Positions 23,641 through 34,110 of a stretch of DNA of 64,000 nt are shown here, one piece after another. This stretch comes from Symsagittifera roscoffensis (lineage: Eukaryota > Xenacoelomorpha > Acoela > Convolutidae), in assembly GCF_963678635.1 (NCBI RefSeq), contig NC_087064.1, positions 56,984,338 through 57,048,337 on the forward strand. The letters are read 5' to 3'. A program made the position numbers and the translations under genes. The stretch's first letter is position 1; every line of letters starts with the position of its first letter. The notes beneath the pieces are model-generated. The model was not told the DNA's origin and searched no databases. It was given only the letters and a program-made list of their open reading frames with translations.

Positions 23641-26220
23641 TTTTCGAATAATTTTCACGTTAATTTCAAAACTTTGTACGCAAAAAACTCTCTTACAGTA
23701 TATATTTTTTTCATGCATTGTTTCGGTGATTGAATCCATTCTGTGTTTATAAATTTTTTGATTAGCCTTCTGATTTTCATTTCTAGTTCTAACAGTTTGT
23801 TTTTGTCAGTATTTGCATAAACTAAAGCTCCATATTGGATGATTACTTTTATACGCAAATATTGACTGCTGTCAAGCTAGAAAATTTCTCAATTGAAAAA
23901 ACACTCCGCAGCATCGCAAAATTTTTTTTTATTTTATCAATATGCTGATGAAATTTCAATTTACAGTCAAGGTGAGTTCCAAGATATTTAAAACGATCTA
24001 CATCTTCTATTTTGTTGTGATTTAAAAAATACTCTACAGGTCTATTTTCATTTTTTTGGTCCGGCAGTGGCTCATGGTCTTTGTTTTTTTTGACATTTAG
24101 TGTCAATTTGTTCTTTTCTAACCAATCGTTTACTTCAAGCAAAGCTGATTGATGTGCAAGAGCAATATAGTCTTTGTTGTTTGTGGATTTCAGAACAGTG
24201 TCATTAGCATACAAAAGTACTTCTTTATTTTTTTTTTTTTGTGGCTATTTGAAGATCGTTTATGTGAAATATGAAAAAAAGTGGGCCAAAGATAGATTCC
24301 TGAGGTACATCAAAAGATACCAGTTTAAGTTTGGTCTTTCAAAAGTTGCTTTCAATGCACTGATAGCGATTGCCAAGGTAAGATTCCAAAAGTTTTAAGA
24401 CAGGCCCTCTGAATTCCATAAGTTTTAATTTTATTAGCAGATTAGAGTAATCAACCGTGTCAAAAGCCTTTGTTAGGTCTAAAAAATGATTCTATACAGT
24501 TAGTTTTTTGTACGATAGCGATGTTGAATTTTCTTCTAACAATGTAAGGATGGCGTCAACAGTGCTCTTTTTCGATCTGAAGCCAAACGAGTGTTTTGGA
24601 TGATATCAAACTTGTCTACATATGTTAAGGCTCGTCTGAAATTAAAGCACTGAAAACTTTTTCCCAAAACTGGAAGAAGCGATTGGTCTATAGTCTGAGG
24701 GGTCATCAGTTTTTCCTTCCTTGAAAATTGGTACATTTCTTGAGTTTTCTAAACAATTTGGGCAGTTTACTGGTGTTAGGCAGTCATTAGGAATTTCAGT
24801 AAATGTGCCCGCTAGTCTAACTTTTAAATGCTTGACGAGAACAGTGTTGATATCATAGCAATCCGTACTATATCTATTTTATAGACTTTCGATGACTTCA
24901 ATGCTTTCAATTAAATCATTTTTTTTTCAAAAATAACGATTGCTGCTGACGGATAACATTAATTTCCATGCAAGTTGGTTTGCTTTGTGTAACTCTGGCG
25001 CCAATATTTGCAAAGTATTCGTTAAATTTCTCAGTGTCCTCCTTAGACAGATTTAGCGACTTGGAAAATTTCTCTTTGCCTCTCAATTCTAGGAAAGATT
25101 TTAAAAAATTTTGTTCTAGAATTAGAATCAAGCGTTAATTTATTTTGATAGTATTTTCGTTTTTCTACGGATGATTAGGTTTTTGACCATTCTATTTAAA
25201 AAAATTATATATCTGTTCCGGGCATCCGTTGTCTTAACATTCAAACTTTTTTGTCGTAACCGCCGCTTTTTTAGGCAGTTTTTTTTTCACTTCATTGTCA
25301 ATCCATGGATGCTTTTCTGATTGTACTAGTAATCGCTTTGAAAAAAAACGTATCAACTGCTTTCATAAGGATCAAATTTATTTTTTCTAAAATCCAAGAA
25401 GACGTTTGCGGGTCCTCGGAATTCGATACCTCATGGTGCAAAAAAAAACATAATGTCTCACTTATCTCCCTTTCTTAAACTTGCTTCAGTTTCTAGAGGA
25501 ATTTTTTCATTAAAAACATCCTTTTTCAGGAAATTTAAGAAAAATTGAACATCAAAATTATCAGACATTGATTTTTTGATAATTTTGGTTGAGAAACTGA
25601 ATGGCCAGAAAAAAAGTTAATCAATGTGCTACTATGTTCTGTCACTCTTGTTGGGAGGCAGCCCGTTTTGTTTCCTAAAAGGTCATTTCCCATCATAATA
25701 TCCTCCATTTTCATTCGACTTGTCGAATTTAACAGAAAATTTACAATGAAATCAGCACAAACTATGTGTTCAATTTCAAGCTCTAGCGTTATTCGATCCA
25801 AATAGTTTTGCAGGCTTTCAAAAGCATCGTTGCTTAGAGAATTTGATGGAATGTAAATACAGGTTACTAAAATTTTCTGATTTAATTGAATTTTAATGAG
25901 CTCTGGCAAGATTCGAATATTGGTATGTTTTTTTGTTTTGTTAGACTATGGTCTGTCCCGGTGTTAACATAGATGCCAAAACCTCTTCCTCGTTTCACTC
26001 TAACGCAACTATGGAGAGGTTGGTATCGTTGATTTTGGAAGATATCATTGTCAGAGTTTTTTATCCAGGTTTCAGTTAAACAGATGATTTGTGGACGTTG
26101 GGCCAACTTCTCTGCTTCTAATTGAAATTCTTCAAAGTTTCGGGGCAGAGATCTGATATTTTGTAAAAACACTGAAAAACTTTTAGAGTCTGTTTCCTTT
26201 TTGTCTCTGTTCACCATATG
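23640..26220 (-). mobile_element. Degenerate CR1/Jockey-like LINE (endonuclease and reverse transcriptase)
   Basis: On the minus strand the order is endonuclease then reverse transcriptase, in several frames. The endonuclease begins near 26,217 with LQNIRSLPRNFEEF, TETW and GRGFGIYV, then PTRVTEHSSTLINFF near 25,640; a frame change occurs near 25,900. A linker with FNEYFANIG lies near 25,020. Reverse transcriptase follows with DLTKAFDTVDY (about 24,450), a VPQESIFGPLFF block (about 24,290) and YANDTVL (about 24,205), where the usual first catalytic Asp is Asn. The C-terminal part has FKYLGTHLDCKLKFHQHI. Multiple stops and frameshifts and the altered catalytic motif make it inactive. Clade assignment is inferred from motif style. 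The 3' end is not defined. Confidence 0.85.
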
Positions 26221-26381
26221 TTTTGTGTAGCATTATTTTCGCGTGGTTTCTTAACTTGTTGAAATGTACTTATTTTTTGTGAAGATCTTGTTTTTTTAAA
26301 TTAATGCTTTCTAACTACAAAAACTTTTATAGCTATGAAAGCAGCGCAAAATGCCACTATGAGCTGTCAGAAATCAGAAAT

Positions 26382-26419
26382 CACCTAGAGGAGTGCGGAA
26401 AATGCACAAACTCTAGGTG
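26382..26419. repeat. Nested hairpin next to the LINE 5' side
   Basis: CACCTAGAG and CTCTAGGTG form a 9-bp stem around an inner GTGC/GCAC stem. It lies about 160 bp upstream of the LINE endonuclease start, where the LINE 5' untranslated region would be. Confidence 0.5.
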
Positions 26420-26429
26420 GTTTCACCTC

Positions 26430-27050
26430 CTAGTCTAAAAAATTTTTTTCTTCGCTATAATACTAATACTGCTCTTTTTTAAATTTGCTTCCCCAATAAG
26501 ATTCTCGCCTCCTTTTTTTCCTTTTTAATTTTCATCCTTATCCATTTTCCTGTAGTTTTTTTACGCAGCTCTGGGAACTAATAAAGCATAATAGTTTTCT
26601 TTTGAGTTTGTTCTAATTTTATTATTAAAAAAATTAACGGGCTATTTGCTGCGTTCAAAATAGATCGCGTCTTCAATACTAAGTTCCAGGCTTCAAAATC
26701 TTTTAAATAATACTGAAAATCCTCTCAAAATTGAGTAAAAGTATTTTGTCATTTCTTACCGCATCAAAAAAGACTTGGATACAACCTGATGCATTTCCAG
26801 TTCAATCTCGTTATAGAGTTCCAAATTCCCGTGAAACTTTTGATATACATTTGAATATTTTTTCTAAATTTCGTTGTTTTTATTTCACTAATCGTGCATG
26901 TATAATCCGACCCTATGCCACCTCAAAATTACTCGTATGATATTGAGTTTAGCATCATACTAAAATCTTTAATTTAGTCTTCGATTGTTAAGACGTAGAG
27001 TATAATAAAAAAAATTTAATCGAAATAAAAGGAAAAATGTTTGAAGAAAT
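26430..27050. other. Noncoding stretch
   Basis: AT-rich; no supported gene. Part of it may be the 5' region of the LINE. Confidence 0.3.
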
Positions 27051-27054
27051 TTTT

Positions 27055-27587
27055 GTTCTGACTTTTGTAACGAAAGTAACGGAATATTTGTGCTCGGGAG
27101 GGTTTTTTTTCTTCAGACAAATTTCGACTCTTTAACTAGCCATTTTTGACAAATTTTTTTATATCATTCAAAGTTTATTGTTGTCCTGAGCTTAAATGTG
27201 AAAAGATATTTACCTGCCTGAGATCGTTTTTTGTTTATGGGGGCTTAAAGATGATGGGGGTTTGAAGTTTATGGGGGTTTGAAGTTTATGGTGGTTTGAA
27301 TATTGCTATTTTGGCCAAACCGGGACAATTAGGGCGCGATATAATTAAGCTATTAACGCGTAAGCGGAGAGTTAATCACTCTTAAAAATTGTTCCAAATT
27401 GGTTAAAGGAAGCTTATTTGCCATAATTGAACTGTTACTAGGAGCGAAATCTAACACTTTGTATATTAAATGGGGGATAATTTTTCGGAAAAAAAAACTG
27501 AAATTAAAAAAATTTTTGTCATTTCATTTTATTACCTTTAATTTTTTTCTTATTACTGCTCAATAGATATTAAAAGGCAGTCGGAAC
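27055..27587 (-). mobile_element. Non-autonomous repeat family, copy 3 (inverted)
   Basis: Inverted copy of the family at 14,127 and 16,543, with ends GTTCTGACT (27,055) and AGTCGGAAC (27,579). The interior carries an expansion absent from the other two copies: several tandem units of GGGGGTTTGAAGTTTATG at about 27,238-27,300. Confidence 0.6.
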
Positions 27588-27659
27588 TTTTAGGTCTTTT
27601 CCCAGATACGACAGCAGTCTTGTGTTCCTTTTGATTTCTTCTTGAGTTTTGTGTAGAAT

Positions 27660-29411
27660 GTTCACGTGGTATTTTGCTTAACATTTCAGCAGGATTATAA
27701 TGGGGCAATTTGTTTTGCAAAACTCTGATTTAAAGTTAAGCCCCAGAAACGATCATTATCGGTTTTTAGTCAATCAAAAACTGCGCCAAAAAATGGTTTA
27801 ATTGCTGGCAAAATTATACCAGAATGAGCCTCTTGCATAACTCAACAAAATTTTCAAAAATACGAAAGTTGTTTTTAGATAAAAATTGGTGTAATTATTG
27901 ATTGACTATAATGAACCGAAAGCCGTCGTTTTTAATTTGGAGTTAACTTTTGGACTCGACTTTCGCAAAAGATATTGCACCATTTTATTTCTGCTGAAAA
28001 TCTCAGCAAGTCTTAGTTTTTTTTATCTTTTAATTTTTGTCCAACCCATCTGAGAAAAACGCTTTTCAAAGTTAATGTTTTTTGTCGGATAAAATAAATC
28101 AGCACTGTACCACCCGAGAAATAAATTGTGAGAGAGAAAAAAAGTTCTCTCACAGCCTGCAACTGATTTTATTTATTTGATCGTTGATAGTTCGATATAA
28201 AACTTACTCTTGGCTTGTTTTATCTTTTTTTAAAAAAAATATTTAGGATTGCTCAGAATCCTTTTTACTATTGAAACTGAGAGTTTTTGAGGTTTTTCTA
28301 ACAAAATTTTTACCTAAGACCGGATCTAGGGTTTTCTCGAAGAGAGAGATATAAGAAAATTTAATTCACACTTTTTCTAATTCAACCAAACTACCTAACT
28401 TATAACCTTGTTTGAACTTGAGTTCTCTTATGTCACTACAAAGACCAGATTTGAATTCATTTCACCGAACTCTCTGCGCCGCTGACAAATCATGTGTTTT
28501 TGAAAATACAAGTCAAAACGAGCGTTTTATGCGCTTTTTGGAAAAAGTTGACCACAAAATGGCGTTTTTTTGCCTTTAAAAATATATCAAAACAATGAAT
28601 GTGATTTTTATTTGAAGCTGATATTAAATTGTGTTAAAAAGATATTGCGAAACTGCAAAAACAATACTTCTCTAATAAATCCGAATAACGCTGTCAAGTT
28701 TCAAATTAGGGGCTAGCAAGTTCGCGTAATGTTATCAGAAACAGTCGCAACATGTTCTCCGTCGCTAAATTTTTTGGTCGCAATATGCTTTTTTCGGACA
28801 TTGTTCTGACTGGTATTAGGTTAGCTTAACACGTGGGGTCATTTAAGCTAATAAACAACAATAAATTTGCGGCGAAAAAAATATTGGCGAAGATGAAAAA
28901 ATTGGCGGCCTAAAAGAGTGATTGATTTATTTCACTTGCGAGAGCAATAGACTTAGAAAATAGACTTTTTTCACTTAAGCAATTTTTCTTACACATTTTT
29001 GCTTCATTTCTTCTGACATGCTCAATTTCATGAAAATTCAAAAGCAACTAATTTTTAATTCATTTGAGACTGTATTTAACTTTTTCAATTATAGGTATTC
29101 AAAAACTGTTATAATTTTTGTGAATTTTGTTCTAATTTCGTCAGCTGATTTTTCGTTTTTTTTTCGGAATTTTTTTATGTGGTACGCTTTTCAAACAAGT
29201 TTTGTTTTCAAATCTCAGTTTTTTTCAAGTTTTTCTTTTGAACACTTCCTGTTTGATAAAAACAAGTATTATAAAAACGTATGAGTTTTGCTTTTTTAAA
29301 AACTTTTTTTTGAGACGACTTGGATTTTTTTGTTCTTCTCTTCTAATAAACTACCGTACCATTTTTCGTAAAAACGATTTCGATTGAAAAACCACCTACT
29401 CCCCCTATCTG
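27660..29411. other. Noncoding stretch
   Basis: No supported gene. There is a short hairpin with GTGAGAGA/TCTCTCAC near 28,130-28,155, and CCGGATCTAGGGTTTTCTCG near 28,320 resembles a hAT MITE end, but no partner terminus was found. Confidence 0.35.
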
Positions 29412-30185
29412 CCTGCATAAATCCCGTAGTTTTTTCCTGTATCTCACTTACTGCAGCCTACGAAAAACTGTGTGGGAGGAATTTTCGACACAATTTTTTT
29501 TTTAGAATTTTCAAACATTTTTCAATAACTACACACCAAATATGAGATTTCGGGTTCAATGGAAAGCATGGGTTGTGGAAAACTACCCGGCATAAGCGGC
29601 TACCTCCTAAAGTTGTTTCTCAAAAAAATATCGCACTCAGAAAAGTCATTTTATTTCATTTTTTGGTTTGTTGACAGTTTGCTGAAGCTTTGTTTGTCTC
29701 AAAAGCCTTTTCCCAAGTCCGAAACTATTGAGTTTGATAGAAAAATGATTTTTAGAAAACTATTCTGCATAAACGGCTACGCCAACGTTTTTTTTTTTTC
29801 ACAAAAAATAATGACACTCAGAAAGTTCAAACTTTTGTTGCTTTTTTTGTTTGTAATTTTTGAAGAATATTTTTGTACCATTAAAAAGAAATGAATATCC
29901 TGGGTTCAAAATTAAAACGATAATCTTTTGCCGGTGATAATTTTTCGTCACATCATTAACGTTTGAAACTGACCTTTTCAAAATGTTTTGCTTCTAAATT
30001 TTTCACAACAAATGAATTCAAAAAATGAAATAGCCCAAAAATGTTGTCAAAGTTCGCGACAACCGATATTTTGTGACCCAATTTGTCGCAATTATCCCAA
30101 ACGGTTTTCTTATTAAGGTTTTTCGAATTTTTCACTGAACTTGAATTTTGGTTGACGTCGAAGTTTCGTTTTTTCATTTTTTTAC

Positions 30186-30255
30186 CTGGATGGGTGTTGA
30201 CCTGTAGATTGGGACTGTACTCATTTGTAAGTCCTCGCTGTGCGTAGGACGCCAT
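30186..30255 (-). pseudogene. Exon-like segment inside the 2.35-kb unit (second copy 32,537-32,606)
   Basis: An ATG at 30,255 (minus) opens 23 codons (MASYAQRGLTNEYSPN) up to a good donor CATCCAG/GTAAAA. It looks like the first exon of a gene captured in the repeat and is unchanged in copy 2. Reading through the donor keeps a 100-codon frame. No partner exon was found. Confidence 0.3.
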
Positions 30256-31019
30256 AATTACAACACTGAAGATATTGTAACGGATATGGAAAGCAAAATA
30301 TTGCAAAATTTTAGAATTTTTGTAACCTAACTAGAGCTATAAGTTCTTTCCATAATCTGAACACTAATTTGAATGATCAGTAAACAGGAAGCTGATATGC
30401 GTTTTTATCAATTTATTAAGTTCAATTATTCCGGTTTTCAAGTGATTTGCCGAAAAGATAAGGCAAATGAGTTTCATTTAGAGTGGCTCAAAGTTCAAAT
30501 AGAGATTGCAAGTCCAGACTCAACTTTTCGAAAGCATGGTGCGATGTTTTGAATGGCGTTTAGGACAATCATATTGAGAGCAACTGACTGGCGTTCAAGA
30601 TCATGGCAGCCCAATTATATGCTTCGAAACTAGTTATGAGCAAGATTCTTAAGTACTTTGGCGTGATATCGACATTTAGACAGAAATCTATATCAATTCC
30701 ACACTGAATTGAGTATATCTTGATTTGTATAGTGATGTCAAAGTAGTATATCACTATGGTGTTATGATGATGCTAGCTAAAACCATGAACTAATATTAGT
30801 TGTGGCTTTATAACTAAACCGATGATCGCGATGATTGCTCATTCAACGAAATGATGTCTGTGAACTAACATTTAAAACGGATCATTTCCCCTGAGATAAT
30901 CAAACTATTTGGAAACCATGATTCTGTGGAGTGGGTTTTATTTAAATAAACAGTCAAAGGCTTAATCTGGAAGTCAATTATTTAGGTTGACAAGAACTCA
31001 CTTAACTAGAGCCCATTAG

Positions 31020-31150
31020 GCGAACCATGGCTTGCAAGATTTCACTCTACGAATTGCAGCGTTCGTGTGATTTGAACCAACAACCATGTGATTGCTACAA
31101 CATCATTATACCCGTGAAGCGATAATTCGGGGACCGTTCCTCTCGTGCTG
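31020..31150 (-). ncRNA. RNA-gene-like segment in the 2.35-kb unit (second copy about 33,370-33,500)
   Basis: On the minus strand AGCACGAGAGGAAC (31,149-31,136) differs by one base from the sarcin-ricin loop of large-subunit rRNA. About 30 bp on is TCGCTTCACGGG, similar to a tRNA A box, and GGTTCAAATC, a B-box-like motif, begins 44 bp after the A-box start, as in tRNA genes. It may be a diverged 28S fragment or a tRNA-derived SINE head. It does not fold as a normal tRNA by eye. Confidence 0.3.
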
Positions 31151-34110
31151 GATGTGAGGATAATGGATCAGGAGGGGGGAAGGGGTGTATGCGGTCTCCC
31201 ATGTATTGGAATAGGCTATAGATTTCCAGTGTCGCAAAAATTTACTGAAAAAATGGGTCGAAAACTTTTTAATCAAAATTTTTTTTGTATTCGACAAAAA
31301 GTCTTACTTAAACATCTCAAAATTCTGGACTATTTTACTCATTTTAAAAAATTTTTATACAGTGCGCTTATCAATATTGATATAATTTGTCGAAAGATTC
31401 TTTTTAGCCCATTGTTGAAAGAAAGATATCCAAAAACTTGTAGCATTTTTTACTTTGTAGTCAAAACTTTTGATTATTTTTTTAAAGAATTCCTTTTTTG
31501 CGCCATTTTATAAGATCTAGTTTTTGTTAACAGAACGGTAATTTAAGTTACTTTTTCTTGAACAATTTTTTCTCTAAAAATGGACTTCCCTCAAAATAGT
31601 ATATTTTCAAATCTTCAGCCAAATTCCTTAAATTTGGTATAATCGTGATTCCACCATCATTAGCGAAGTATTCTTGGATCTATCTTGTAAAATAAAAAGA
31701 AAAAGCGTCATTTTTCTTGCGATATTTTCTAACTAATTATTACAAAAACCTAAAAATCTGCCTGCATAAATCCCGTAGTTTTTTCCTGTATCTCACTTAC
31801 TGCAGCCTACGAAAAACTGTGTGGGAGGAATTTTCGACACAATTTTTTTTTAGAATTTTCAAACATTTTTCAATAACTACACAACCAAATATGAGATTTC
31901 GGGTTCAATGGAAAGCATGGGTTGTGGAAAACTACCCGGCATAAGCGGCTACCTCCTAAAGTTGTTTCTCAAAAAAATATCGCACTCAGAAAAGTCATTT
32001 TATTTCATTTTTTTTTGGTTTGTTGACAGTTTGCTGAAGCTTTGTTTGTCTCAAAAGCCTTTTCCCAAGTCCGAAACTATTGAGTTTGATAGAAAAATGA
32101 TTTTTAGAAAACTATTCTGCATAAACGGCTACGCCAACGTTTTTTTTTTTCACAAAAAATAATGACACTCAGAAAGTTCAAACTTTTGTTGCTTTTTTTG
32201 TTTGTAATTTTTGAAGAATATTTTTGTACCATTAAAAAGAAATGAATATCCTGGGTTCAAAATTAAAACGATAATCTTTTGCCGGTGATAATTTTTCGTC
32301 ACATCATTAACGTTTGAAACTGACCTTTTCAAAATGTTTTGCTTCTAAATTTTTCACAACAAATGAATTCAAAAAATGAAATAGCCCAAAAATGTTGTCA
32401 AAGTTCGCGACAACCGATATTTTGTGACCCAATTTGTCGCAATTATCCCAAACGGTTTTCTTTTTAAGGTTTTTCGAATTTTTCACTGAACTTGAATTTT
32501 GGTTGACGTCGAAGTTTCGTTTTTTCATTTTTTTACCTGGATGGGTGTTGACCTGTAGATTGGGACTGTACTCATTTGTAAGTCCTCGCTGTGCGTAGGA
32601 CGCCATAATTACAACACTGAAGATATTGTAACGGATATGGAAAGCAAAATATTGCAAAATTTTAGAATTTTTGTAACCTAATTAGAGCTATAAGTTCTTT
32701 CCATAATCTGAACACTAATTTGAATGATCAGTAAACAGGAAGCTGATATGCGTTTTTATCAATTTATTAAGTTCAATTATTCCGGTTTTCAAGTGATTTG
32801 CCGAAAAGATAAGGCAAATGAGTTTCATTTAGAGTGGCTCAAAGTTCAAATAGAGATTGCAAGTCCAGACTCAACTTTTCGAAAGCATGGTGCGATGTTT
32901 TGAATGGCGTTTAGGACAATCATATTGAGAGCAACTGACTGGCGTTCAAGATCATGGCAGCCCAATTATATGCTTCGAAACTAGTTATGAGCAAGATTCT
33001 TAAGTACTTTGGCGTGATATCGACATTTAGACAGAAATCTATATCAACTCCACACTGAATTGAGTATATCTTGATTTGTATAGTGATGTCAAAGTAGTAT
33101 ATCACTATGGTGTTATGATGATGCTAGCTAAAACCATGAACTAATATTAGTTGTGGCTTTATAACAAACCGATGATCGCGATGATTGCTCATTCAACGAA
33201 ATGGTGTCTGTGAACTAACATTTAAAATTGATCATTTCCCCTGAGATAATCAAACTGCTTGGAAACCATGATTCTGTGGAGTGGGTTTTATTTAAATAAA
33301 CAGTCAAAGGCTTAATCTGGAAGTCAATTATTTAGGTTGACAAGAAATCACTTAACTAGAGCCCATTAGGCGAACCATGGCTTGCAAGATTTCACTCTAC
33401 GAATTGCAGCGTTCGTGTGATTTGAACCAACAACCATGTGATTGCTACAACATCATTATACCCGTGAAGCGATAATTCGGGGACCGTTCCTCTCGTGCTG
33501 GATGTGAGGATAATGGATCAGGAGGGGGGAAGGGGTGTATGCGGTCTCCCATGTATTGGAATAGGCTATAGATTTCCAGTGTCGCAAAAATTTACTGAAA
33601 AAATGGGTCGAAAACTTTTTAATCAAAATTTTTTTTGTATTCGACAAAAAGTCTTACTTAAACATCTCAAAATTCTGGACTATTTTACTCATTTTAAAAA
33701 ATTTTTATACAGTGCGCTTATCAATATTGATATAATTTGTCGAAAGATTCTTTTTAGCCCATTGTTGAAAGAAAGATATCCAAAAACTTGTAGCATTTTT
33801 TACTTTGTAGTCAAAACTTTTGATTATTTTTTTAAAGAATTCCTTTTTTGCGCCATTTTATAAGATCTAGTTTTTGTTAACAGAACGGTAATTTAAGTTA
33901 CTTTTTCTTGAACAATTTTTTCTCTAAAAATGGACTTCCCTCAAAATAGTATATTTTCAAATCTTCAGCCAAATTCCTTAAATTTGGTATAATCGTGATT
34001 CCACCATCATTAGCGAAGTATTCTTGGATCTATCTTGTAAAATAAAAAGAAAAAGCGTCATTTTTCTTGCGATATTTTCTAACTAATTATTACAAAAACC
34101 TAAAAATCTG

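Larger units (their letters stand above)
29412..34110. repeat. Tandem pair of 2.35-kb units
   Basis: Copy 1 (29,412-31,760) and copy 2 (31,761-34,110) are nearly identical, with only scattered substitutions and homopolymer changes, so the duplication is recent or homogenised. Each unit is composite. The first 500 bp is related, in inverse orientation, to the field at 18,330-20,640; the middle is unique; the last 515 bp is the same as the tail of the satellite units that follow. The unit ends in AAAAATCTG, exactly where each satellite unit ends. Confidence 0.95.
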
